Part shown: one piece after another, positions 8,994-17,697 of the stretch
Position numbering within the stretch: the stretch's first letter is position 1
Layout: each line of letters starts with the position of its first letter
Origin: Candidatus Aminicenantota bacterium
GTDB taxonomy: Bacteria; Acidobacteriota; Aminicenantia; Aminicenantales; Saccharicenantaceae
DNA: 64,000 nucleotides
Direction: 5' to 3'
Assembly (NCBI GenBank): GCA_014360015.1
Contig: JACIYJ010000008.1
Coordinates: 62,001 to 126,000, forward strand
The notes under the pieces: model-generated
What the model saw: the letters and a program-made list of their open reading frames with translations, nothing else
What the model was told of the DNA's origin: nothing
Databases searched by the model: none
Program-made: the position numbers and the translations under genes

Positions 8994-11429
8994 ATGAAAC
9001 CCGCCAACCAGTTCTATGAACTTAAACCTGAAGACCTGCGCTGGCGCTGTCCTCTGGAAGCCATTCCTTTCGAATCCACAGAAGAATGCGCTGCCTGTGA
9101 GGACATCATCGGCCAGGAAAAAGCTCTGAAGTCCCTTCAGGCCGGACTGGAAATCAAGAGCCGGGGATATAATATTTTTATCACCGGCATGGTCGGCACC
9201 GGCCGAACCACCACCATCAAAAAATTCCTGGAAAAAATCAGAATTGGTGAAAAAATCCCGGATGACCTGCTGTATGTCAATAATTTCAAAAAACCTGATG
9301 AACCCCTGCTGCTAACACTTCCGGCAGGTAAGGGCAGGCTGCTGAGCGAAGGAATGGATAAGCTGATTGCCATGCTCAAGACCAACATTCCAGAACTGCT
9401 CAAGAGTCAGTATTTCCAGGAAAGAAAACAGGCCATTATCGAAACTCAGCAGAGAAAACAGAGAGAGATTCTCCAGAAATTCGAAGAGTTGGTAGCGGCC
9501 GAAGGGTTTACGGTCATTCAGGTCCAGATGGGCATTTTTACCCGGCCTGACCTGATTCCGGTTGTTGACGGCCAGCCTACCCCGTTCAGCAAAATAGAAG
9601 CGTTGGTCAAAGAAGAGAAATTCCCAAAGAAAAAGCTGGAAGAGCTTAAGAGGAAATATGATCAGCTAACAGATACGCTGGAAAAAGTCATTGCCGAACT
9701 TAAAGAAATAGATGAAGAAACCCAGGCTCTGCTAAAAAATCAGGAAATCGAAGCTTGCACTCCACTGATTAAAGGCGGGTTGAACGACCTGAGAAACAAG
9801 CTGCCTTTCCCTAACGTTCAGAATTACTTGGATGAAGTAGAAATTAATCTGTCTCGGGACATAGACCTGTTTAAAAGCACTTCAAAGGAAGAAGCTGATA
9901 GAGATGGTTTTGACCCCTTCCTTCCCTACCGGGTTAACCTGCTGGTCGATAATTCTGAACTCAAGGGCGCGCCGGTGGTCATGGAAATTTCTCCCACATA
10001 TACCAATCTCTTCGGGACCATTGAATATTCTTACAGCCGCTTTGGCATCGGGCAAACTGACTTCACTAAAATCAAAGCCGGTTCTTTTCTCAAAGCCAAC
10101 GGGGGCTACCTCGTTCTCAATGCTCTCGATGTTCTGACCGAACCCGGAGTCTGGACCACCCTAAAAAGAACGCTACGTTATCAGAGCTTTGAGATCCAGA
10201 ATCCCATTTCTCTCTTCTTAGTGTCCACAGCCAGGATGAAACCTGAACCGATTAAATGCAACGTCAAAGTGATTCTGATTGGCGATGACTACCTCTATAA
10301 CTTGCTTTACTTTCTGGATGACGACTTCAAGAAGATTTTCAAAATCAAGGCCGAATTTGATTCGGAGATGGATAAAAACCAGAAGACCATCACCGATTAT
10401 GTCAGGTTCATTAAAAAAATTTGTGATGAAGATAATCTCATGCCGGTGGATAAAGAAGGTATCGCCGCGGTGGTGGAGTTTGGGGTCAGACAGGCCGGCC
10501 GGCAGAAAAAACTTTCGACCCGATTCCATCTAATCGCTGATGTCATCAGGGAAGCTGATTACTGGGCAAGAAAGAGTGGTAAAAAATTTATCACCAGGGA
10601 AGATGTCCAGAAAGCCATCGAAGAAAGGGTGGAAAGGGTTAACCTAATTGAAAGAAAAATCCAGGAGATGATTGAAGAAGGCACAATTCTGATCGATACC
10701 GAAGGTCAGGTTGTCGGTCAGGTTAACGGGCTGGCTGTCTATGATACTGGCGAATTTACTTTCGGCAAACCTACCAGAATAACAGCCAGGACTTCTATGG
10801 GGCGAGCCGGGGTGATCAACATCGAAAGAGAAGCTGATCTCAGCGGACGCACCCATAACAAGGGTGTGTTGATTCTGGCCGGTTATCTCCGGGGTAAGTA
10901 TGCTCAGAACAAGCCATTTGCTCTATCTGCCAGCATCGCTTTCGAACAGTCTTACACCGGCGTTGATGGCGACAGCGCCTCATCTACTGAAGTCTATGCC
11001 ATCATCTCCAGCCTTTCCCGGCTGCCTCTGCGCCAGGACATTGCGGTTACCGGTTCTTTAAACCAGAAAGGGGAAATTCAGCCCATCGGCGGAGTTAATG
11101 AAAAGATAGAAGGCTTTTTTGATGTTTGCAAGGCTAAGGGTCTGACCGGAACCCAGGGAGTCATCATCCCACATCAGAACGTTAAAAACCTGATGCTCAA
11201 AGAAGAAGTAGTCAGAGCCGTGGCTGAAGGCAAGTTCCATATCTATCCGATAAAGACCATTGATGAAGGGCTGGAAATTCTCACCGGAGTTAAAGCTGGA
11301 GAAAGACTCCCTGATGGGACTTTTGAGGAAGGAACTGTTAATTACCTGGTTGATAAGGAGCTTGAACGTCTGGCTAAAGCCTGGCAGGAATTTGAAGCTG
11401 AAGCTGAAGAAGAAAAAGCAGAGTCGTGA
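8994..11429 (+). CDS. Lon-like (LonB/LonC-type) ATP-dependent protease
   Basis: An 811-residue cytosolic AAA+ protease of the AAA_32/Lon-C type. It has no substrate-binding LON N-domain. The Walker A is GMVGTGRTT (about residue 63). A long helical insertion at about residues 130-270 interrupts the ATPase region, the second ATPase part contains GGYLVLNALDVLTEPGVW, and the S16 proteolytic domain is at about residues 570-785. The catalytic dyad is visible as Ser in DGDSASSTE and Lys in GGVNEKIEGF. The tail is acidic. This class degrades damaged or unfolded proteins. It stands alone with its own promoter and a strong ribosome-binding site. Confidence 0.9.
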   Translation: MKPANQFYELKPEDLRWRCPLEAIPFESTEECAACEDIIGQEKALKSLQAGLEIKSRGYNIFITGMVGTGRTTTIKKFLEKIRIGEKIPDDLLYVNNFKKPDEPLLLTLPAGKGRLLSEGMDKLIAMLKTNIPELLKSQYFQERKQAIIETQQRKQREILQKFEELVAAEGFTVIQVQMGIFTRPDLIPVVDGQPTPFSKIEALVKEEKFPKKKLEELKRKYDQLTDTLEKVIAELKEIDEETQALLKNQEIEACTPLIKGGLNDLRNKLPFPNVQNYLDEVEINLSRDIDLFKSTSKEEADRDGFDPFLPYRVNLLVDNSELKGAPVVMEISPTYTNLFGTIEYSYSRFGIGQTDFTKIKAGSFLKANGGYLVLNALDVLTEPGVWTTLKRTLRYQSFEIQNPISLFLVSTARMKPEPIKCNVKVILIGDDYLYNLLYFLDDDFKKIFKIKAEFDSEMDKNQKTITDYVRFIKKICDEDNLMPVDKEGIAAVVEFGVRQAGRQKKLSTRFHLIADVIREADYWARKSGKKFITREDVQKAIEERVERVNLIERKIQEMIEEGTILIDTEGQVVGQVNGLAVYDTGEFTFGKPTRITARTSMGRAGVINIEREADLSGRTHNKGVLILAGYLRGKYAQNKPFALSASIAFEQSYTGVDGDSASSTEVYAIISSLSRLPLRQDIAVTGSLNQKGEIQPIGGVNEKIEGFFDVCKAKGLTGTQGVIIPHQNVKNLMLKEEVVRAVAEGKFHIYPIKTIDEGLEILTGVKAGERLPDGTFEEGTVNYLVDKELERLAKAWQEFEAEAEEEKAES

Positions 11430-11462
11430 GTTAATTTCTTTAATCGAGATGGGAAATAGAAA

Positions 11463-12188
11463 TCATTCAGTCAGATTCGTCAATTTTTTAAGCCGCTCAA
11501 CTTCTTGCGGCTTCAGATAACGCCAGAAACCACGCCTCAAACCTTTAATGGTAACTCCACCAAATGATACCCGGCGAAGTCTCTTGACTTCGAAACCCAG
11601 GGCATAGAACATTTTCCTGACTTCATGTTTTCGACCTTCGTGGACTTCAAGGCAGACGAGGGAATTTTCTTTGTTTCTGTAAATGACCTTAGCTTTAGCC
11701 GGAGCGGTTTTGCGGCCGTCAACAAAAATTCCTTTTTCCAGCTTTTCCAGGTCTTTATCTTCAACAAAGCCTTTAACTTTAACTTCATAGATTTTTTTTA
11801 CCTGGTAACGCGGATGCATTAATCGGTTGGCCAGCTCGCCGTCATTGGTAAAAAGCAACGCCCCTTCGGTCTCACCATCCAACCGCCCGACTGGAAAGAC
11901 TCTCACCGGGAGTCGTGGTAGAAGTTCGACGACTGTTTTTCTTTTCTGTGGGTCATCCATGGTGACAATATATCCTGATGGCTTATTCAGCAGCAAGTAA
12001 ACTTTAGTGCTCGGCAAACGGACCTGACGGCCATCAACTTCCACCCGGTCGCGAGATTCATCAATCTTCACCCCAAGCTGGGTGACCACCTGACCGTTGA
12101 CTTTAACCCGGCCTTCCTGAATCATCCGGTCAGCTTCCCTTCTTGAAGCCACCCCGGCTTGGGCCAGAAATTTGTTGATTCTTAAAAT
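11463..12188 (-). CDS. rluB: RluB/RsuA-type rRNA pseudouridine synthase with apparent ATT start
   Basis: The enzyme isomerises a uridine in 23S (RluB) or 16S (RsuA) rRNA. The S4 RNA-binding domain at the N-terminus reads RINKFLAQAGVASRREAD and the catalytic motif is FPVGRLDGETEGALLFTNDG with its Asp. There is no in-frame ATG, GTG or TTG that keeps RINKFLAQAG. The only candidate with a good ribosome-binding site is ATT at 12188, seven bases after AAGGAG; the frame is closed by a TAA further upstream. The GTG at 12152 would cut off the first helix of the S4 domain. With the ATT start the protein has 241 residues. RluB is preferred over RsuA by overall look, not proven. Confidence 0.88.
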   Translation of the reverse strand: MLRINKFLAQAGVASRREADRMIQEGRVKVNGQVVTQLGVKIDESRDRVEVDGRQVRLPSTKVYLLLNKPSGYIVTMDDPQKRKTVVELLPRLPVRVFPVGRLDGETEGALLFTNDGELANRLMHPRYQVKKIYEVKVKGFVEDKDLEKLEKGIFVDGRKTAPAKAKVIYRNKENSLVCLEVHEGRKHEVRKMFYALGFEVKRLRRVSFGGVTIKGLRRGFWRYLKPQEVERLKKLTNLTE

Positions 12189-12268
12189 GGCTTTTCTCCT
12201 TCTTATCTTGTTTTTATTCTCGTTAATTCCAGCTTTATTTTATCTCGATAGGAAAAGCTTCTTTATAC

Positions 12269-12835
12269 CTAAAAATAAAAATTCAGACCACCTATCCAGG
12301 TGAAATTCTTGAAATTGAAATCAGTGCCCTCGATGTTCATTTTCACCCGATGGTATCTGGCTTCAGCCAGAAGGCTGACCTTGCCCAGTTTGAGTTCAGC
12401 CCCGGCTCCGAAGTTATAACCAGGATTATTTTCCTTTTGCAGATCTTTGATGTTTTCACTGTAATAACCATAACCCACTGTAAGATATGGGGTGACCAGG
12501 ATAAACGGGATATTCCAGCGCAGATTCACTCCGGCATAGTTATACTCAACCGAGCGTTCGTTCCACATCGAAAGCGACGGGTCAGAAACATTCAGGTTAT
12601 GAGCTGACTGGAAGAAACTGGCTTCAACACAGAACATAAACAGTTTGATTCCAGCCTTAACTCCGTACAGAATTGACGAATCCGGGTCAAAACTGATGGA
12701 ACCGACCGAGGGTTTCTGGGTGGAAACTCCACCCTGCAACCCGAGGTACAGACCTATGGGCCCGGCCTGGGCTGAAATGGAAAGAATGGCCAGGCTCAGG
12801 GTAAGAATCAGCAGCTTTTTTTTCATCTTTTTCAT
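12269..12835 (-). CDS. Small outer-membrane beta-barrel protein
   Basis: A 188-residue protein with a Sec signal peptide (KKKLLILTLSLAILSISAQA). Alternating hydrophobic and polar strands follow, for example LYLGLQGGVST, GVNLRWNIPFILVTPYLTVGYG and VSLLAEARYH, ending in WIGGLNFYF with a terminal Phe as BAM substrates have. This fits an OmpW/OmpX-like eight-stranded barrel, but no family can be fixed. The start ATG overlaps the stop of the preceding gene (ATGA) and has GAGGAA just upstream, so translation is probably coupled. Its function, whether a porin, structural or sensor protein, is unknown. Confidence 0.7.
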   Translation of the reverse strand: MKKMKKKLLILTLSLAILSISAQAGPIGLYLGLQGGVSTQKPSVGSISFDPDSSILYGVKAGIKLFMFCVEASFFQSAHNLNVSDPSLSMWNERSVEYNYAGVNLRWNIPFILVTPYLTVGYGYYSENIKDLQKENNPGYNFGAGAELKLGKVSLLAEARYHRVKMNIEGTDFNFKNFTWIGGLNFYF

Positions 12836-13449
12836 TTTTTCCTCATTTCCTCATGATAAAATCCAGGCTTGGCCAGAATTTCCATAATTCTCAAGTCAAA
12901 GAAGTTCTGGGCATTGACCGGCTTGAGCAGAACGGCGGTATCCACACCCTTTTCTGTGCCGCCGATGGCGATACAGGGGACGCCGGTTTCAACCAGGCCA
13001 GCATCAGCAGCCATCAGACTTACTTCGATAGCCACTTTCATCCCTTCGCCGAAGCTTCTAAGGGTATAAGCAATGATTTCATCCAGTTCGTAAGTACCGA
13101 GCTTTTTCCTGACTGCCCGGTTAACTCCACCAAAAGCATGCTGGCAGGTTAGGACTTTTGCTCCTTTTTCTTCCAACTTCCGCCGGACTTCAGCCGGCAT
13201 TTCCTGATAATTGGGCTTATAAAACCCGGTGGAATGAGTCACTACAATCAGGTTACAATCATGAAAAATCTCGAAAGCCTTCAAAGCCGTCTCTCCTGAA
13301 GCTGAAGCTATCACCACATTTTTTATCTTCAGCTCTTCTGCCCTGATAGCCGCCCTTTTGAGGGTGGCTTCGGTGTTTTGCTCACCAGGTTCGTCAAAAT
13401 AAAGACAGGGAACGCTTTGGCCGTCGGCGTGCAGGTCTAATTCACACAT
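12832..13449 (-). CDS. Stand-alone pyruvate kinase C-terminal-like domain protein
   Basis: A 205-residue cytosolic protein resembling the alpha/beta C-terminal (allosteric) domain of pyruvate kinase, without the catalytic barrel. Typical parts are IKNVVIASASGETALKAFEIF, LIVVTHSTGFYKP, GAKVLTCQHAF and GVPCIAIGGTEKGVDTAVLLKP. I place the start at 13449 because AAGGAG lies six bases before that ATG; an ATG six codons earlier would put this site inside the gene. Proteins of this kind are common as separate ORFs in anaerobes, but their biochemical role is not established. It is translationally coupled to the following barrel gene. Confidence 0.75.
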   Translation of the reverse strand: MCELDLHADGQSVPCLYFDEPGEQNTEATLKRAAIRAEELKIKNVVIASASGETALKAFEIFHDCNLIVVTHSTGFYKPNYQEMPAEVRRKLEEKGAKVLTCQHAFGGVNRAVRKKLGTYELDEIIAYTLRSFGEGMKVAIEVSLMAADAGLVETGVPCIAIGGTEKGVDTAVLLKPVNAQNFFDLRIMEILAKPGFYHEEMRKK

Positions 13450-13790
13450 ACTGATCTCCTTAATCAATCAGAATCATTTAGCTTCTAAATTATCTACTCT
13501 ACCCGCCCTTCAGTCAAGGTCTGGCAGGTTCAGCAACACATTTTCCCTTGCCTTTTCTGAACCCAAGGTTTCTAAGATAGACATTGGTAAAAACCGATAT
13601 ACTAAATAAATCCTGCCAAGGAAAAAGCGCTCAGGGACTACCAATGATTCAGAACCCATACTGCTTCTTATTAGAGATAGCAAAAACCTTTTAATTAAAT
13701 TGACTCTTTATCTTATACTATAAACTCTAAGCTTATTTCTTCGTATAAAATAATGTAAACTAAGTATGTTAAATTGAGAACAAAGAGAAG
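13450..13790. other. Divergent intergenic region, 341 bp
   Basis: No coding frame, repeat or RNA gene is seen here. The right half (about 13680-13780) is strongly AT-rich with several TATAAA/TATACT-like boxes. It presumably holds divergent promoters for the pyruvate-kinase-like gene and the permease pair. No -35/-10 pair is good enough to name. Confidence 0.5.
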
Positions 13791-15032
13791 ATGAAAAAAG
13801 GCTTCATCTACTTCCATGAATCGCTGAGCATGGCTTTGGCTTCGCTTCGAGCCAATAAACTCAGAACTTTTCTGACCCTGCTCGGAGTTATCATCGGAGT
13901 TCTGACCATCATCGCCGTGGTTTCAGTCATTCAGGGATTAAACAGTTACGTTTACACCAAAATGTCTTTCTATGGAGCTAACGATTTTGCTGTTTCCAAG
14001 TTCTCGCCAGTTATTTCTTCCATCAAGGATTATACTGAGCAGATGAAAAGAAAAGACCTGACCATGGAAGATATGCAAACCCTCAGGAGGCTTTGTCGTT
14101 CCTGTGAGCTCGTCGGAGCTTCAGTCGATACCAGCCAGAACGTCAAATACGGCAACCAGGGCATCAAGAATGTCAGTGTGCGGGGAGTAACCGCGGTTGA
14201 TCATTTGATAGGTTCAGTCTTGGAGCTGGAACGCGGACGCTATTTTACGCAGGATGATGAAGACCGGTCCCGTTTTGTTTGTATCATCGGAGCCGATGTG
14301 GTCGAGAAACTTTTTCCCGGACTCGACCCCATCGGTCGCTGGATTAAAGTTGGCCACCAGAATTTTGAAGTGGTGGGCATTGGTCAGAGAAAAGGCAAAA
14401 TTCTTGGGTTCAGCCAGGACAATTATGTTTGGATACCAATCAGTACTTTCATGAAGATTTATGGCAGCCGCCGGACTATCACCATCAACATCCATACTTC
14501 TTCGCCAGAAAAAATGGCTGAGGCTCAGGAAGAAGTCAGGACTATCCTGCGCTCTATCAGAAAAAGAACTTTTAAAGACCCGGATGATTTTTCTTTCCAT
14601 ACTTCAGAAACCTTCATCCAGCTATATAAATCAGCCACTTCCGGTATTTATTTTGCCATGATTGCCATATCCTCTATCGCTTTGCTGGTCGGTGGAATCG
14701 TCATCATGAACATCATGCTGGTTTCGGTCACCGAACGAACCAAAGAAATCGGTATCAGAATGGCCATCGGCGCTCGAAGAAAGGACATTCTGATTCAATT
14801 CCTGATAGAATCAGCCATACTTTCGGGTCTGGGTGGAATAATCGGGATAACCATCGGCTACCTCATCGCCCGAATCGTCACCCTGACCACTTCTATTCCT
14901 TCTAAGGTTGACCCGGTCTCGATCGTCGTGGCCATACTGATGTCCACTATGGTTGGACTGTTCTTCGGCATCTACCCGGCTAATCGGGCAGCCAAACTCA
15001 ATCCGGTTGAAGCTCTGAGGTCGGAACAATGA
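13791..15032 (+). CDS. MacB/FtsX-type ABC transporter permease (first of tandem pair)
   Basis: A 413-residue inner-membrane protein of the MacB_PCD plus FtsX type. An N-terminal membrane segment follows SLRANKLRTFLTLLGVIIG, a periplasmic domain spans about residues 45-275, and three C-terminal membrane segments are separated by the cytoplasmic motif ERTKEIGIRMAIGARRKDI. It ends in PANRAAKLNPVEALR. It lacks an ATPase domain, and no ATPase or membrane-fusion gene adjoins it. Its stop codon overlaps the start of a close paralogue (ATGA), so the two probably form a heterodimer. The substrate is unknown; peptides, lipids or lipoproteins are handled by this superfamily. Confidence 0.85.
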   Translation: MKKGFIYFHESLSMALASLRANKLRTFLTLLGVIIGVLTIIAVVSVIQGLNSYVYTKMSFYGANDFAVSKFSPVISSIKDYTEQMKRKDLTMEDMQTLRRLCRSCELVGASVDTSQNVKYGNQGIKNVSVRGVTAVDHLIGSVLELERGRYFTQDDEDRSRFVCIIGADVVEKLFPGLDPIGRWIKVGHQNFEVVGIGQRKGKILGFSQDNYVWIPISTFMKIYGSRRTITINIHTSSPEKMAEAQEEVRTILRSIRKRTFKDPDDFSFHTSETFIQLYKSATSGIYFAMIAISSIALLVGGIVIMNIMLVSVTERTKEIGIRMAIGARRKDILIQFLIESAILSGLGGIIGITIGYLIARIVTLTTSIPSKVDPVSIVVAILMSTMVGLFFGIYPANRAAKLNPVEALRSEQ

Positions 15033-16279
15033 GAGTCAGGACACGGTTGTTTGTAGAAATCTTTTCTATGGCCATTGATTCCATTAAAACCCACAAGCTG
15101 CGCTCTTTCCTGACCACTCTGGGAATAGTTATCGGAGTGATGACGGTCATCGCCATGGTTTCAGTTATCCAGGGATTGAACAAAAGCATTGCTGGCGAGA
15201 TTGAAAGAATTGGCAGCAATTTAATCATCATCCAAAAATTCGAACCGGTAATGCTCAGGCAGCAGACAGAAGAAGAACGTCAGAGAAAAGACCTGACCAT
15301 TGAAGATGCAGAAGCCATCAGGAAAGAGTGCTCCCTGATCAAAGCCCTGACCATTCAGATTACGCCCGATTTTCTTAAATTACCCGAAGTGAAATACCAG
15401 AACATCAAGAGCGATAACGCCATCATTTACGGCACTGACGAGAACTTTAATAGCGTTTATGCAGTCTATCTACCAAAGGAAGGCCGAAGTTTCACTGAAG
15501 CCGAAGTGCGGCACAGCGCTAAGGTGTGTTTAATCGGAACAGAAGTGGCTGATGTCCTTTTTCCCCATTCTTCTCCCGTCGGAAAAGAAATCAGAATCGG
15601 CCCGGAGAAATTTACCGTCATCGGGGTCATGGGCAAGCGTGGTCAGATGTTCGGCCAGAGTCGGGACAACCTGGTAGCCATCCCCTACACCACATTGATG
15701 AAATATTTCCCGTATGACCAATCATCACTTCAATTCACCATCGTTCCCAAAGACCCGGGAACTGTAAACGAAACCATTGACCAGGTCACCAACCTGTTGC
15801 GGCTCAGAAGAAAAGTCCCACCCAACAAGCCCAACGATTTTGCTGTCTTCACCCAAGAAAGTCTGCTCACCCTGTACAACCAGTTGACTGGAGCAGCTTT
15901 TATGGTGATGATTGTCATCTCCTCCATCGGCCTGCTGGTCGGTGGCATCGGCGTTATGAACATCATGCTGGTGGCAGTCAAAGAGCGAACCAGAGAAATC
16001 GGCATTCGCAAAGCCATCGGCGCTCGGGCTAAAGACATCGTCAAACAATTCTTGATTGAAGCCATGGTTCTGACCGGTCTGGGCGGAATTGCCGGCATTC
16101 TGGTGGGCTTTGCCATTGCTTTGATCATCAAATTAGCCACACCACTGCCGGCCTCAGTGTCCTGGTGGTCTGTTTTCTTAGGGCTTTCTGTATCCATAGC
16201 GGTTGGACTTTTCTTCGGCATCTTTCCAGCCCAAAAAGCAGCTCACCTTGACCCGATTGTCTGCCTGAGGTACGAATAA
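15029..16279 (+). CDS. MacB/FtsX-type ABC transporter permease (second of tandem pair)
   Basis: A 416-residue paralogue of the preceding gene with the same plan. It opens with SIKTHKLRSFLTTLGIVIGVMT, has a periplasmic domain at about residues 45-280, three C-terminal membrane segments and the coupling motif ERTREIGIRKAIGARAKDI. The end is FPAQKAAHLDPIVCLRYE. It starts inside the stop codon of its partner, so equal synthesis of both is likely. Its stop lies only 2 bp from the stop of the convergent AlaX gene. The partner ATPase must be encoded elsewhere (LolD at 3280-3987 is one candidate inside the window). Confidence 0.85.
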   Translation: MRVRTRLFVEIFSMAIDSIKTHKLRSFLTTLGIVIGVMTVIAMVSVIQGLNKSIAGEIERIGSNLIIIQKFEPVMLRQQTEEERQRKDLTIEDAEAIRKECSLIKALTIQITPDFLKLPEVKYQNIKSDNAIIYGTDENFNSVYAVYLPKEGRSFTEAEVRHSAKVCLIGTEVADVLFPHSSPVGKEIRIGPEKFTVIGVMGKRGQMFGQSRDNLVAIPYTTLMKYFPYDQSSLQFTIVPKDPGTVNETIDQVTNLLRLRRKVPPNKPNDFAVFTQESLLTLYNQLTGAAFMVMIVISSIGLLVGGIGVMNIMLVAVKERTREIGIRKAIGARAKDIVKQFLIEAMVLTGLGGIAGILVGFAIALIIKLATPLPASVSWWSVFLGLSVSIAVGLFFGIFPAQKAAHLDPIVCLRYE

Positions 16280-16281
16280 AT

Positions 16282-17502
16282 TCAGTTCAAGCCGCTTTTG
16301 TTCTTGAGAAAATCAACAGCCAGATTGATAGCCTTTTCTACCTTATCTTTTTCTTCACTGACCAGCTCCACTAAGGTTGGACTGCCGCCGCCTTTGAGTT
16401 TTATTTCAGTTTGAAGAAGGGCGATGACTTCTCGAACATCCACCTTAATCTTTTCTGAAGCTGCAATCACCAGGTGGAAATAGTTTTTCCGGAAAGCAGC
16501 CAGAGCGGCCAGGACTTCAGCCTGATGAATGAGGTTTAAAGCCAAATATTTAACTTCTTCAGGAGATTTTTCAGGAAATATTCCAGAAATGATCTTAGAT
16601 GGACTCTTTTCGATCAGCTCTCTGGCTTCAAAGAAAGACAGCTTTTCTTCCAGCTTTTTCTGCTTCTTTTTGAGGTTTTTGAGCTCGGCGAGAGTCTTCT
16701 CAGCGCAGGAAAAAACCTCTGATTCTTCGGCTGAAAAAAGTCTGGCTGTTTCCTGAAGCCAGCGGCGGCGGTTTTCGAATTCCTTGAGCGCCCGGAAGCC
16801 ACAGACAAAAGAGAAGCGGACATTGCCCCTTATCTTTTCCTGCTTGAGGATTTTAATCAACCCCACTTCTCCAGTCCGACGACAGTGGGTGCCACCGCAG
16901 GCTGAATAGTCAAAGCCGTCAACTTCCACTACCCGGATGAGACCGGTTTTTTTAGGTGGTTTGCGAAGGGGAATGGTGGTTATCTTTTCTTCCGGCAGAA
17001 AATAGGTCTTAACTTCTAAATCAGAAAAAACTATGCGGTTGGCCAGCTCTTCCACTTCAGCCAGAGTTTTATCTTTAATCACTGGTAGTCCGATTTCCAC
17101 AGTCGATTCTTCCTGGCCCAGATGAAAAGAAAGAGTCTCACCTTTAACCACTTCATAAAAAGCCTGGGAAAGAATGTGTTGTCCGGTATGCTGCTGCATA
17201 TGGTTAAACCTTCGGGACCAGTCAATCCGGCCCCGGACTTCGTCTTCCAGCAAGTTTCTTTCCAAAAAATGCAAAATCACCTCATCCTCTTCTTCAACCC
17301 TGATCACCCTGACCTCATTCAACCAGCCCAGGTCGTGCGGTTGGCCACCAGATTCAGGATAGAAAGCTGTCCTGTCCAGAATGACCACCGGATAGCCATC
17401 TCTGACTTCTCGACCAACGACCAGGGCAGTAAACTCTTTCAGATAAGCATCCTGAAAATAGAGTTTTTCTGTTGGTCGATAGGCAATCTTTTGTTCGTCC
17501 AT
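16282..17502 (-). CDS. AlaX-type alanyl-tRNA editing protein (long form)
   Basis: A 406-residue free-standing relative of the AlaRS editing domain, which hydrolyses mischarged Ser- or Gly-tRNA-Ala. The N-terminal part has DRTAFYPESGGQPHDLG. The zinc-binding editing site is visible as QQHTGQHILSQ (HxxxH) and SACGGTHCRRTGEVG (CxxxH). A coiled-coil region (about residues 235-300) and a DHHA1-like C-terminal domain with GGGSPTLVELVS follow, which makes it the long AlaX-L type. Length is normal for that type. GGAGAG precedes the ATG. It is at the end of a minus-strand run after rnhC and the small membrane ORF. Confidence 0.88.
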   Translation of the reverse strand: MDEQKIAYRPTEKLYFQDAYLKEFTALVVGREVRDGYPVVILDRTAFYPESGGQPHDLGWLNEVRVIRVEEEDEVILHFLERNLLEDEVRGRIDWSRRFNHMQQHTGQHILSQAFYEVVKGETLSFHLGQEESTVEIGLPVIKDKTLAEVEELANRIVFSDLEVKTYFLPEEKITTIPLRKPPKKTGLIRVVEVDGFDYSACGGTHCRRTGEVGLIKILKQEKIRGNVRFSFVCGFRALKEFENRRRWLQETARLFSAEESEVFSCAEKTLAELKNLKKKQKKLEEKLSFFEARELIEKSPSKIISGIFPEKSPEEVKYLALNLIHQAEVLAALAAFRKNYFHLVIAASEKIKVDVREVIALLQTEIKLKGGGSPTLVELVSEEKDKVEKAINLAVDFLKNKSGLN

Positions 17503-17565
17503 CCTTAGCTCTCCATTTTTGGATTAAGTATATCCCAATCAGGCCAGGCCGATTATCTATACTAT

Positions 17566-17697
17566 TCATATAGAAACTGTATAGATTAAATCAGCCAGCC
17601 GGTCTTTCAGGATTAATAACTGCCTTCGGTCAAAACTGAGTCTGATCGAAAACAGTAAAAATATGATCATCAAGATAATCTTAATTTGGGTTGTCAT
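17566..17697 (-). CDS. Candidate small membrane protein, 43 residues, coupled to rnhC
   Basis: The start ATG overlaps the stop codon of rnhC by one base (TAATG), and a GGGAAGAG sequence lies about 8 bases before it. The product would have an N-terminal hydrophobic segment (QIKIILMIIFLLFSIRL) followed by a charged, probably amphipathic helix rich in Arg, Lys, Asp and Leu, ending TVSI. This is the usual shape of single-pass small membrane proteins. No family is recognised, and an ORF this short could be chance. An inverted repeat (ATCTATAC at 17555-17562 with GTATAGAT at 17579-17586) spans its stop codon. Confidence 0.4.
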   Translation of the reverse strand: MTTQIKIILMIIFLLFSIRLSFDRRQLLILKDRLADLIYTVSI

